Assembly: GCA_963675055.2 (NCBI GenBank)
Contig: CAXXJE010000004.1
Span: forward strand, 558,001 to 622,000
Direction: 5' to 3'
Length of the DNA stretch: 64,000 nucleotides
Origin: PGYT01 sp963675055
GTDB lineage: Bacteria > Bacteroidota > Ignavibacteria > Ignavibacteriales > Melioribacteraceae
Shown: in pieces, positions 9,625 through 16,913 of the stretch
How positions within the stretch are numbered: position 1 is the first letter of the stretch
How the letters are laid out: each line of letters starts with the position of its first letter
Program-made: the position numbers and the translations under genes
The notes under the pieces: model-generated
Told to the model about the DNA's origin: nothing
Database searches by the model: none
The model's input: the letters and a program-made list of their open reading frames with translations, nothing else

Positions 9625-9659
9625 ATACCGAACCGGTTGCGGTTGTCCCGGTCCGGTAT
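9625..9659 (-). terminator. Strong hairpin after the Cys-rich gene pair
   Basis: Twelve-bp stem (ATACCGAACCGG with CCGGTCCGGTAT, one mismatch) and an 11-nt loop, starting 13 bp beyond the stop of the minus-strand gene at 9673. There is no clear T tract, so it may be a termination or 3'-stabilising hairpin. Confidence 0.5.
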
Positions 9660-9672
9660 TAAATAGTTCAGA

Positions 9673-10227
9673 TTAGTTATCAGGTAAAAAGACAAGGCTT
9701 TTGTCAATACTAACAGACTGTCCGTCGGAACTGTTAACAGTCAGGTATACTTTTCCGGATCCCGGTATTTGAGTTGAATAATACGTATAACTAAACGAAG
9801 ATGAACTTCCTGACGTACCGCTCATAGACCATGAATAAGTATAGGGTGTTCCACCACCACTTACATTGGCACTCCAGGAGGCTGAGGCTGAACCTGACGA
9901 TGGTATATAAAGAAATTGAGGTCCGCTGATACTCACCACAAGATCATCACATCTGGTATCTCCGGGTCCCCAATATTCGCAGCCGTTATCCAGATAACAG
10001 AACGGAGCTTCTCCGAAATCAACGCAATCCATTGCTGTTCCCGGCCATTCATTCGGTGCAATTCCCATACCGCAGGTATAATCACAATCCAGGTTAATAC
10101 ACTGACCGTTAACACAGCAGCGAAGCTGTGTATTTTCCATGACCGCATTTTCATAAGCAATACCATTATAACTCAGGTATGAGGCAGTTATTATCAAAAC
10201 AAGCATAAACAGATTTTTCTTTTTCAT
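9673..10227 (-). CDS. Secreted nine-cysteine protein with PKD-like domain (paralogue 1)
   Basis: A 184-residue exported protein of no recognised family. From ATG at 10227 (GGAG 7 bp upstream) it has a basic start MKKKN and a hydrophobic signal segment (LFMLVLIITASYLS). Residues ~35-90 are a compact region with nine cysteines (RCC, GQCINLDCD, TCGMG, MDCVD, FCYL, GCEYWG, TRCDD), and from ~95 on there is a Ser/Gly-rich PKD/Ig-like beta domain (WSANVSGGGTPYTYSWSM, SSFSYTY, VYLTVNSSDGQS). The PKD part has no cysteines. It is a tandem paralogue of the next gene upstream, with the same nine cysteines. Both lie downstream of a MauE/DoxX-thioredoxin fusion gene in what looks like one operon. A role as a disulfide- or metal-bearing secreted factor is inference. 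The leader is faintly reminiscent of the NVEAL peptide family, but the NVEAL motif itself is absent. Confidence 0.75.
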   Translation of the reverse strand: MKKKNLFMLVLIITASYLSYNGIAYENAVMENTQLRCCVNGQCINLDCDYTCGMGIAPNEWPGTAMDCVDFGEAPFCYLDNGCEYWGPGDTRCDDLVVSISGPQFLYIPSSGSASASWSANVSGGGTPYTYSWSMSGTSGSSSSFSYTYYSTQIPGSGKVYLTVNSSDGQSVSIDKSLVFLPDN

Positions 10228-10295
10228 TATGTACTCCAATTAATTACTCCTTGATAAAAACTTTCCTGTATTGGAGAGAATGCTAACAAATTTGT

Positions 10296-10856
10296 TTACG
10301 GATCAAGATCGCTGATAAAATAAACTGTTTTTGTTGTACTTGTCGATTGCCCGTCTGAACTACTTACAGACAGATAGACGGTACCCGTTCCCGGAGTCTG
10401 ATAGTGATAAGTATAACTAAAGGAAGATGAACTACCGGTAGTACCTCCAAGCTGCCATGAGTACGAGTAAGGCGTTAATCCACCACTAACATTAGCACTC
10501 CAGGTAGCAGTAGCGGTGGAACCTTTAGCAGGTATTGATAAATATGTTGGTCCGCTGATGCTGGCAGTAAGATTGTCGCATCTTATATCGCCAAGTCCCC
10601 AATATTCGCAACTTGTTGTCAGGTTACAGTACGGGGATCCGCCGTCGTCTACACAGTCCATAGCAGTCCCGGCCCACTCATTAGGCGGCACACCCATTCC
10701 ACATGGATCATCGCAGTCAATTCCGTCACACATCCCGTTTTCGCAACATGGCAACAATGTGTTTTCTATAACAGCTCTTTCGTAAGAAATACCGTTATAG
10801 CTGAGGTAGGATGCTGTCAGGATTAGGACCAGCATAAAAAGATTTTTCTTTTTCAT
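10296..10856 (-). CDS. Secreted nine-cysteine protein with PKD-like domain (paralogue 2)
   Basis: A 186-residue paralogue of the neighbouring downstream gene. The first 33 residues are nearly identical in the two (about 29 of 33, for example LFMLVLI, TASYLSYNGI). All nine cysteines are kept (PCCENGMC, IDCDDPCGMG, MDCVDD, YCNL, SCEYWG, IRCDN), as are PNEW, GTAMDCVD and CEYWG, while the residues between them vary. The C-terminal PKD-like domain is WSANVSGGLTPYSYSWQL with SSSSFSYTYH. The start is ATG at 10856 with GGAG upstream. Only 13 bp separate it from the stop of the MauE-thioredoxin gene, so co-transcription is likely. An odd number of cysteines leaves at least one unpaired for a redox contact, a dimer bond or a metal ligand. 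No known enzyme motif is seen. Confidence 0.75.
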   Translation of the reverse strand: MKKKNLFMLVLILTASYLSYNGISYERAVIENTLLPCCENGMCDGIDCDDPCGMGVPPNEWAGTAMDCVDDGGSPYCNLTTSCEYWGLGDIRCDNLTASISGPTYLSIPAKGSTATATWSANVSGGLTPYSYSWQLGGTTGSSSSFSYTYHYQTPGTGTVYLSVSSSDGQSTSTTKTVYFISDLDP

Positions 10857-10869
10857 TACGCACTCCTAT

Positions 10870-11952
10870 TTAGTTATTGGAAAATGAAATAATCTCCCGA
10901 ACTTGAACATTTGCTAATTGTCCAAGCCAGGATCTTTCAACAATTCCCTTTTTATCCAAGAGAATAGTCTGAGGTGTTTTATAATCTTTAAACGTTGTTA
11001 CAAAAGAATCTTCTGAAATAGTATATATCTCATATGCTACATCATTCTCAATGCGGTAATATTTAACCTGATCGTATGGATTAATAGCAATTGCAAAAAC
11101 ATTTAATTCGGTATGCAGTTCACTCCATAATTTTTTCCAATACGGCAATGTCTTTTTACAAGGATTGCAGCTAGTGGACATAATAAAAATGAGCGATTTT
11201 GAAGAATCGGGTGAAGGAAATTGAACCGCTTCCTGCTCAGAATTATCATGCAGAATTGTAAAAGTACTAACGGTATCTCCGCTGACAAGGTATTCCTGAC
11301 CGGATTCAGCAAGAAATATAATCCGGTTTTTAAGTATTCTGTTTTGGACTCCCGTTAATGCCGACTGTGTTGCAAAGAAGAAGATCACCAGTACCAGGGA
11401 GAATTTCTTTAGTGCTGTTACAAACTCACTCCAATTGTATTGTACTTTTCCTTCACCTTCACTTGCGGTTTTAATCGACCCGTAATAAGATACGAGAAAT
11501 ACACCGATAAGTATTAGAAGTAAGTTTCGGATAATTGTTATTTCATCAATTTTATCCGATGATAATTCACCAAAACAGCCGCAGCTTATCTCAACACCGG
11601 CGATTACTTTAACAGTTACCATTGCGGTAAAGAAGGATATTAAATAGACGCTGAATTGAGAAGCCGGAAGGGTTTGAAAATTAACTAATAAACATATTCC
11701 TAATATAAGCTCAATAACAGGAATAGTGTACTGAGTGATTGGAATAAGTATACCGCCGATAAGCTTAAAGTTTCTAATGGCTTCCGCGAAAGATTCAAGA
11801 TCTGAAAATTTAGTAACCGAGGAAACCAGGAATACAATTCCCAGAATTACCCTTAGTACAACTACGGTCTTTGAAATATTAGATAAGCCTGTAAATGAAT
11901 ATGACGGCCCGGAAGACTTTGATTCCCCTTTCTTTCCCACTGTTGCTCCCAC
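10870..11952 (-). CDS. MauE/DoxX-like membrane protein fused to thioredoxin-like domain
   Basis: Predicted inner-membrane redox protein of about 360 residues. After a polar N-terminus come about four membrane helices typical of MauE/DoxX (VVLRVILGIVFLVSSVTKF, IPVIELILGICLLV, VYLISFFTAMVTV), with the MauE-type cysteine motif EISCGCFGE near residue 150. A further helix (FSLVLVIFFFATQSAL) leads to a periplasmic thioredoxin-like domain with the active site TSCNPCKK and the cis-Pro region KTPQTILLDKKG. Family knowledge: MauE-like proteins relay electrons across the membrane for disulfide handling. The gene heads an operon with two nine-cysteine secreted proteins, which are the obvious candidate substrates. 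GTG at 11952 has GGGAG upstream and is preferred; TTG at 11970 is possible. Direction (oxidation or reduction) cannot be read from sequence. Confidence 0.8.
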   Translation of the reverse strand: MGATVGKKGESKSSGPSYSFTGLSNISKTVVVLRVILGIVFLVSSVTKFSDLESFAEAIRNFKLIGGILIPITQYTIPVIELILGICLLVNFQTLPASQFSVYLISFFTAMVTVKVIAGVEISCGCFGELSSDKIDEITIIRNLLLILIGVFLVSYYGSIKTASEGEGKVQYNWSEFVTALKKFSLVLVIFFFATQSALTGVQNRILKNRIIFLAESGQEYLVSGDTVSTFTILHDNSEQEAVQFPSPDSSKSLIFIMSTSCNPCKKTLPYWKKLWSELHTELNVFAIAINPYDQVKYYRIENDVAYEIYTISEDSFVTTFKDYKTPQTILLDKKGIVERSWLGQLANVQVREIISFSNN

Positions 11953-12142
11953 ATTTTTTTGCTCCCACAACGAACATAAGGCATTATTTTAATTGTTGCA
12001 ATATTAATTATCAATATGGTTATTTTTTGAATTATCTGCGCTTATCATTACCGGAAATAATCCGGATCAGGTAGATACCGCAAGAATTATCAAATCCCGT
12101 CGTCAAATAGTATAGTATCCATTAAATTACCGGGAAATTACT

Positions 12143-13540
12143 ATGAAAGCTTTCACTTATATATTCAGTATTCTACTCATCTCATTAATTTACTCGTGTA
12201 AAGATTCACCTTCGGTACCGGAAGAAACGGTTGAAGTTGATCTTACTGAATCGGAATTCGATATCAGCGATTGGACGGAAAGTACTCATGGTAAGAGTGC
12301 GGATCCTGACTTTTCAACTGTATTTCCGGATAACAAGGTCAACCGCTTTGATATTGTTATCTCTGAGAATAACTGGGATGCCATGCTAACCGACATGGAA
12401 CAGAATTACGGGAGTTTCGGATCATCAGGCGGCAGACCAGTGATGGGCGCTTCGAGTAGTGGTCCTGTTTATGTCCCCAGCTCAGTCTTTTTCAATGGCA
12501 AAGAGTGGTATAAAGTTGGGGTAAGATTCAAGGGAAACTCAAGTCTGCAATCCTCATGGGGACAGGGAATTTGGAAACTACCGCTGAGAATTAATTTTGA
12601 CAAGTTTGAAGATGAGTATCCGCAGATAGATAATCAAAGGTTCTATGGGTTTAAGGAACTTTCACTCTCTAGTAATTACGATGATAAATCGCTTATAAGA
12701 GAAAGAGTTGTGCCCGCTGTGTTCAGAGATTTCGGAGTTCCTGCCGCTCATACCGCCTTTTACAGAATTTATATCGACTTTGGAAACGGGCCTGTATATT
12801 TCGGACTTTACACGGCAGTTGAAGTCGTTGATGATACCGTTCTCGAGGAACAGTTTGATAGTGATGAAGGAAACTGCTATAAACCGGAGGGTGCTTCCGC
12901 CAGTTTTGCATCAAACACATTTAGCTCTGCTGACTTTGAAAAAAAGACTAATGAAGATAGTGACTGGTCGGATATTCAGCAATTATTCAGTGTTCTGAAT
13001 TCTTCAGATAGAACTTCAAGCCCATCTCAATGGCGAAATTCTCTTGAAGATATATTTGATACTGATATATTCCTCAGATGGCTGGCTGTTAATATAACGG
13101 TTCAGAACTGGGACACATACGGGAGAATGACTCACAACTACTATCTCTATAATAATCCTGAAAATAATAAGCTAACATGGATACCCTGGGATAATAACGA
13201 AGCGCTGCAATATGGCAAGCAAGGCGGAGCATTATCCGTATCCTGTAGTGAAGTCGGCAGCAGTTGGCCCCTTATTCGATATATACTCGATGATGAAATA
13301 TACAAGGCTAAGTATGATACTTATCTGAACCAGGTTATAAACGGTCCGTTTGAACCAACAAAGATGATTGAGAAATACCAGCAGTATCATGATTTGATTT
13401 CCGAATATGTTATTGGAGCAGATGGTGAACAAGTAGGTCATACATTTTTAACTTCTGATGGTGATTTTGAATCCGCTCTAAGTCAATTGATTTCGCATGT
13501 TAACAGCAGGTATAGTATGGTTCAAAATTATTTAGATTGA
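12143..13540 (+). CDS. CotH-like kinase family lipoprotein
   Basis: A 465-residue protein with a lipoprotein-type signal (FSILLISLIYSCKDS), so probably membrane-anchored in the envelope. The body matches the CotH family, described as atypical protein kinases: VGVRFKGNSSLQ near 130, KLPLRINFDKF, YGFKELSLSSNYDD near 175, LIRERVVPAVFRDFGVPA, YFGLYTAVEVVDD near 225, and the C-terminal acidic motif WIPWDNNEAL near 350. The N-terminal linker is acidic. It is divergent from the MauE operon and monocistronic, ending at a terminator-like hairpin. Its phosphorylation target is not predictable. CotH proteins in this phylum are often surface lipoproteins, which fits. Confidence 0.85.
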   Translation: MKAFTYIFSILLISLIYSCKDSPSVPEETVEVDLTESEFDISDWTESTHGKSADPDFSTVFPDNKVNRFDIVISENNWDAMLTDMEQNYGSFGSSGGRPVMGASSSGPVYVPSSVFFNGKEWYKVGVRFKGNSSLQSSWGQGIWKLPLRINFDKFEDEYPQIDNQRFYGFKELSLSSNYDDKSLIRERVVPAVFRDFGVPAAHTAFYRIYIDFGNGPVYFGLYTAVEVVDDTVLEEQFDSDEGNCYKPEGASASFASNTFSSADFEKKTNEDSDWSDIQQLFSVLNSSDRTSSPSQWRNSLEDIFDTDIFLRWLAVNITVQNWDTYGRMTHNYYLYNNPENNKLTWIPWDNNEALQYGKQGGALSVSCSEVGSSWPLIRYILDDEIYKAKYDTYLNQVINGPFEPTKMIEKYQQYHDLISEYVIGADGEQVGHTFLTSDGDFESALSQLISHVNSRYSMVQNYLD

Positions 13541-13545
13541 GACGT

Positions 13546-13575
13546 AAGGCAGATCGGATAATCCCGGTCTGCCTT
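13546..13575. terminator. Hairpin between convergent genes
   Basis: Eight-bp perfect stem AAGGCAGA/TCTGCCTT with a 14-nt loop, just after the CotH stop and just before the end of the minus-strand gene at 13583. A T-rich stretch follows on the plus strand (GCTATTTTCATTTTT). It may serve both genes. Confidence 0.65.
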
Positions 13576-13582
13576 GCTATTT

Positions 13583-13999
13583 TCATTTTTTAACTTTATA
13601 TCCATGTTTAACAAGGTTCACTTTAGCCTTTTCCAGACTGGCTTCCCGAAGTTTCATTCCGCATTTCGGGCAATTCCCGGCTGAATCCGAAACTACATTC
13701 CAGCACATGAAATCCTGAAAGACTTTACCGTCTTTATTTTCATCAATCTCTTTAAGATCGATCATCCCTTCGCGGATAATTGGATTCTTATCCATCTTCA
13801 TTTTGCCATGTTTCATATTATGGTGCATCTTTGATGAGTCTTTGTGCATTTTATGCATTGTAGAATCCATTCCATGCATTTTCGATTTGTTTTCCTTCAT
13901 CATTTTGTGCATTGACTTGGTTGTATCGCTATGAATCTGCCCAAAAGTTGATATTGCAGTAAAGAGCAACATCGCAGCAAGTAGGGTTAGATTTTTCAT
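13583..13999 (-). CDS. Secreted Met/His-rich protein with EF-hand and heavy-metal-binding motifs
   Basis: A 138-residue exported protein. The signal peptide (LTLLAAMLLFTAISTFGQ) is followed by ~50 residues very rich in Met, His and Lys (HKMMKENKSKMHGM, MHKMHKDSSKMHH, MKHGKMKMD), a composition typical of copper or silver binding. Next is an EF-hand-like loop (DENKDGKVFQDF) near residue 88. A short YHS/heavy-metal-binding-type module follows (MCWNVVSDSAGNCPKCGMKL) with C..C..C at about 98-118, resembling the CPMH...CPKCGM repeats of metal-efflux proteins. It probably buffers or delivers soft metal ions in the periplasm. AGGAG precedes the ATG. No metal-efflux genes are nearby. Confidence 0.75.
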   Translation of the reverse strand: MKNLTLLAAMLLFTAISTFGQIHSDTTKSMHKMMKENKSKMHGMDSTMHKMHKDSSKMHHNMKHGKMKMDKNPIIREGMIDLKEIDENKDGKVFQDFMCWNVVSDSAGNCPKCGMKLREASLEKAKVNLVKHGYKVKK

Positions 14000-14345
14000 T
14001 TCATTCTCCTTATCGGTTTGTTGTGACTATATCTAAATAACAGTGTTTTCATTTAAAATGTTCATTATCAGAATAATAGTCGACTTTTACTAATCCTTCC
14101 TGAATCTGCTTATGTATTCCTGTGCAAGTTGATTGTAGGTATTAAATTTGGATAAGTCCTTAAAACTCATCTTAAAATAAGTTAATTCAAAATTCAGGAA
14201 GGAAATTATTACATAACTTTTACATTTCCATTCAAGTGTTAATCCTAATTATACCTAAATTGTACATTCAGAAGCAGATTATAAACTTTGAAGAGTAATC
14301 CTGATATTATGAAAAAATATACAAGCACATAAATTTCACATTCCG
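14000..14345. other. 346-bp AT-rich intergenic region
   Basis: No gene seen. It holds the divergent promoter space for the genes at 13999 and 14349. The only structure noticed is an 11-bp inverted repeat, CCTTCCTGAAT (14095-14105) and ATTCAGGAAGG (14192-14202), 86 bp apart. Confidence 0.5.
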
Positions 14346-14348
14346 GTG

Positions 14349-16130
14349 ATGGGACTTGGATTTACTATTGATACCCCGGTTAAAGTTGCTCATTTCGGCA
14401 TTGACTCTGTGGTATCAATAGTTGATGATGACCTGATTGAAAAAATGAGAAAAGTCCATACCACTCTTACCGGCAGACAATTTGAGCCGATTTCAATCAA
14501 AGAAAATGATTACAGGGCTAAACGAATTACGGCATACCTCAATTTACTCGATGAGATAGTTCAGAATAAATTTAATGCTATGAAAGATTCTTTCGGTATG
14601 GCAGACGGTGATTTTGAAAAGTACATCGCAATGCTACCGGATGGCAACGAGTTGAAACGTCTGTACAATTCGACCGAGGACTTATCTGAAATAAAAGAAA
14701 CACTGCTCTCAAATGTTCGATCCGGAAGTATTGATGTGAACATCATGACTAAAATTGATAAGACCAATTATGAAAAAGATGAAAAATTACCTGCCGAATT
14801 CAATGATGCTCATTCTGCTCTAAGAGGTTTTGCTAACAGTAATCTAAGATCATCCGTTGTATTCTCTGCCGGTATGAATCCCCGTCTATACAGCTATATC
14901 GAAAAATTTGATGATTTTTATCCCGATGAGAATAACGAACTGAAGAAGAAAATAATTATAAAAGTAAGTGATTTCCGATCTGCATTGATACAGGGTAAAT
15001 TTCTCGCTAAGAAAGGTTTGTGGGTGTCAGAATACAGAATTGAATCAGGTCTTAATTGCGGCGGGCATGCGTTTGCTACAGACGGTTTTTTATTGGGTCC
15101 AATTCTGGAAGAGTTTAAGAAAAACAGGGCTGAATTAATTCAGATAACGAATGAATTGTACACTGCTGCCCTGAAGAAAAAAAATATTGAATTCAGCGGT
15201 ATTCCATTAGCGCTAAAGGTCACTGCACAAGGTGGAGTTGGTACATTTGAAGAGCAGAAATTACTCCTTGAACATTTTAATATAGATTCAGTTGGCTGGG
15301 GAACCCCCTTCCTGCTTGTGCCTGAAGCGACTAATCTGGACGAAGATACTGTGACACTGTTGAGTAAAGCTGAAGAAGATGACCTATATTTGAGCGGGAT
15401 ATCACCACTTGGAGTTCCATTCAACAGTGTAAGAGGCAGTTCCAAAGATATTGAAAAATTGGAAAATGCTCTGAACGGACGCCCTGGAAGTCCCTGTCCA
15501 AAGAAGTTTCTTAAATTATACTCCGAGAATGGTGAACGGCCCATCTGCACAGCATCCCGAACTTATCAGTCAAAAAAAATCGATGAGTTGAATTCCAGTG
15601 AAATTGAACAATCAGAGTATACAAATGAATATGAAAAGATTACTGAAAAAGCCTGTTTGTGCATAGGATTAGCGACTTCAGCGCTTAAAAAAAATAATGC
15701 GGCTGATAAGGTTGATGGCGAAGGTGTTCTTGTCTGTCCAGGCCCGAATATGGCTTACTTTTCCTCTGTTGCAACCCTGAATGAAATGATTAACCATATA
15801 TATGGAAAATCCAATTTACTCAATGGGAAAAAACGTCCGAATATGTTTATCAAAGAGTTGAATCTCTACATTGACTATTTTAAAGAGGAAATTGCCGGAC
15901 TCAAAGGGGTTCTTCCGGATAAAAAAGTTAAATATATTAAAACCTTCTATGAAAATATTTCAAATGGAATTGAGTTTTATCGAAGTTTGTTTTCGTCAAT
16001 TCAAAATAAATATCTGGTAATTAATGATAGTGGATTTGATGAATTGAATCTGTTAGAAAGAAAATTTGAAATGATAATTGACCAGAATTTCCTTACCGGA
16101 CTATTTAGTAATAAGCTGACAGCAGTGTAA
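14349..16130 (+). CDS. Conserved Bacteroidota protein of unknown function, ~594 residues
   Basis: No characterised family recognised, though the sequence resembles a large uncharacterised protein often seen in Bacteroidota genomes. Strongly patterned blocks: GLGFTIDTPVKVAHFGI at the start, GSIDVNIMTKIDK near 127, ALRGFANSNLRSS, FSAGMNPRLYSY near 180, SALIQGKFLAKKGLW, ESGLNCGGHAFATDG near 240, TAQGGVGTFEEQ near 298, GWGTPFLLVPEATN near 318, SPLGVPFNS, GRPGSPCPKKF, ICTASRTY, CLCIGL and CPGPNMAYFS near 475. The glycine-rich QGGVGT and GWGTPF blocks recall TIM-barrel FMN enzymes such as nitronate monooxygenase or glutamate-synthase barrels, and the clustered cysteines could bind an Fe-S cluster; both are guesses. 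It is cytoplasmic: no signal or membrane span. The start is ATG at 14349 or the preceding GTG, with a weak ribosome binding site. Confidence 0.75.
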   Translation: MGLGFTIDTPVKVAHFGIDSVVSIVDDDLIEKMRKVHTTLTGRQFEPISIKENDYRAKRITAYLNLLDEIVQNKFNAMKDSFGMADGDFEKYIAMLPDGNELKRLYNSTEDLSEIKETLLSNVRSGSIDVNIMTKIDKTNYEKDEKLPAEFNDAHSALRGFANSNLRSSVVFSAGMNPRLYSYIEKFDDFYPDENNELKKKIIIKVSDFRSALIQGKFLAKKGLWVSEYRIESGLNCGGHAFATDGFLLGPILEEFKKNRAELIQITNELYTAALKKKNIEFSGIPLALKVTAQGGVGTFEEQKLLLEHFNIDSVGWGTPFLLVPEATNLDEDTVTLLSKAEEDDLYLSGISPLGVPFNSVRGSSKDIEKLENALNGRPGSPCPKKFLKLYSENGERPICTASRTYQSKKIDELNSSEIEQSEYTNEYEKITEKACLCIGLATSALKKNNAADKVDGEGVLVCPGPNMAYFSSVATLNEMINHIYGKSNLLNGKKRPNMFIKELNLYIDYFKEEIAGLKGVLPDKKVKYIKTFYENISNGIEFYRSLFSSIQNKYLVINDSGFDELNLLERKFEMIIDQNFLTGLFSNKLTAV

Positions 16131-16249
16131 ACTTATAGTCTGACGGGACTTTACAATTCCTGTTTTATTGTAGAATAATCGCTTTCAATAGTAACGTTAG
16201 CAGACTGTTTATACCTACTGTATTTCAAATATGGGTTACGAATTCCGGC

Positions 16250-16660
16250 TTAGAAAACAGTATCAAAAAAGTCCTTAACCCTGTTATTTTTATTAAGCAG
16301 TTCTCTAAATGAACCTGCCGGAACGGAATAAATTAAAGACTCTTCAGCTGCTTGCACGGTGAGTGTATAATTCTGGTCCTGAGCAATAATTGAACGAATC
16401 CCGAATATATCCCCTTCGTCGCATATATCGGTTAAAACCTCCTTACCCTGAACTGTATTCGTCAATTCTATTGCGCCTTCATGTACAACATAAAAGCGTT
16501 CGGAGGCCGGCTCACCCTGATTAAATAGAATTCTGTCTTTTTCTATGTACTCCACAACAATATGCGAAGCAATATTAAGTAATTCATTCCTGGAGATAAA
16601 ACTAAATGGAGGATGCTCCTTAAGGAAATCCGCAATTCTTTCTTTAATTATATTGCTCAT
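16250..16660 (-). CDS. Stand-alone cyclic-nucleotide-binding domain protein
   Basis: A 136-residue protein consisting of one cNMP-binding beta-roll (residues ~15-125): SFISRNELLNIASH, DRILFNQGEPASERFYVVHEGAIEL, DEGDIFGIRS and AAEESLIYSVPAGSFRELL. There is no C-terminal helix-turn-helix, so it is not a CRP-type regulator. In related proteins this domain with its N-terminal helix precedes CBS and nucleotidyltransferase domains, which are absent here. The phosphate-binding-cassette Arg is not obvious, so ligand binding may be altered. It could act as a regulatory subunit or be a shortened protein. Confidence 0.75.
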   Translation of the reverse strand: MSNIIKERIADFLKEHPPFSFISRNELLNIASHIVVEYIEKDRILFNQGEPASERFYVVHEGAIELTNTVQGKEVLTDICDEGDIFGIRSIIAQDQNYTLTVQAAEESLIYSVPAGSFRELLNKNNRVKDFFDTVF

Positions 16661-16777
16661 GAAGTAATTTAAGAAAAATTCTTTTTATTTGAGATATTAT
16701 GTATTTTATCCAGCCAACTCCTCATACGAGTTCTCAGATTTATGAAAATACTATTCTTACACTGAAGATTAAGTTGA

Positions 16778-16808
16778 TTGACAAATCCCAAAGAGTTAAT
16801 TACTTTTG
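16778..16808 (+). promoter_or_regulatory. Bacteroidota-type promoter of tRNA-Ala
   Basis: TTG at 16778-16780, a 20-nt spacer, and TACTTTTG at 16801-16808, a perfect match to the -7 consensus TAnnTTTG. The tRNA begins 33 bp further on. Confidence 0.7.
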
Positions 16809-16840
16809 TATTCGTTCTTTAGTTTATTAAAATTGATAAT

Positions 16841-16913
16841 GGGGCTATAGCTCAGTTGGGAGAGCGTTTGACTGGCAGTCAAAAGGTCAGCGGTTCGAAC
16901 CCGCTTAGCTCCA
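16841..16913 (+). tRNA. tRNA-Ala (anticodon GGC)
   Basis: A 73-nt cloverleaf. The acceptor GGGGCTA pairs with TAGCTCC, leaving a G3:U70 wobble, the classical alanine identity element. The D arm is GCTCAGTTGGGAGAGC, the anticodon arm TTTGA-CTGGCAG-TCAAA gives anticodon GGC, and the T arm has GGTTCGAACC. The discriminator is A and CCA is not encoded (next bases CAG). It has its own promoter and terminator and is followed by an array that repeats its 3' end. Confidence 0.95.

Noticed and set aside
10296..10856. NVEAL-type peptide family assignment for the Cys9 proteins
   Set aside because: The leader is similar in style but the NVEAL motif is missing and the nine-cysteine PKD architecture differs.
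14095..14202. 11-bp inverted repeat as an operator
   Set aside because: The arms are 86 bp apart with no supporting promoter elements; recorded only in the intergenic note.
15140..15550. 136-codon minus-strand frame inside the 594-residue gene
   Set aside because: Shadow frame; the plus-strand protein has strong conserved motifs throughout.
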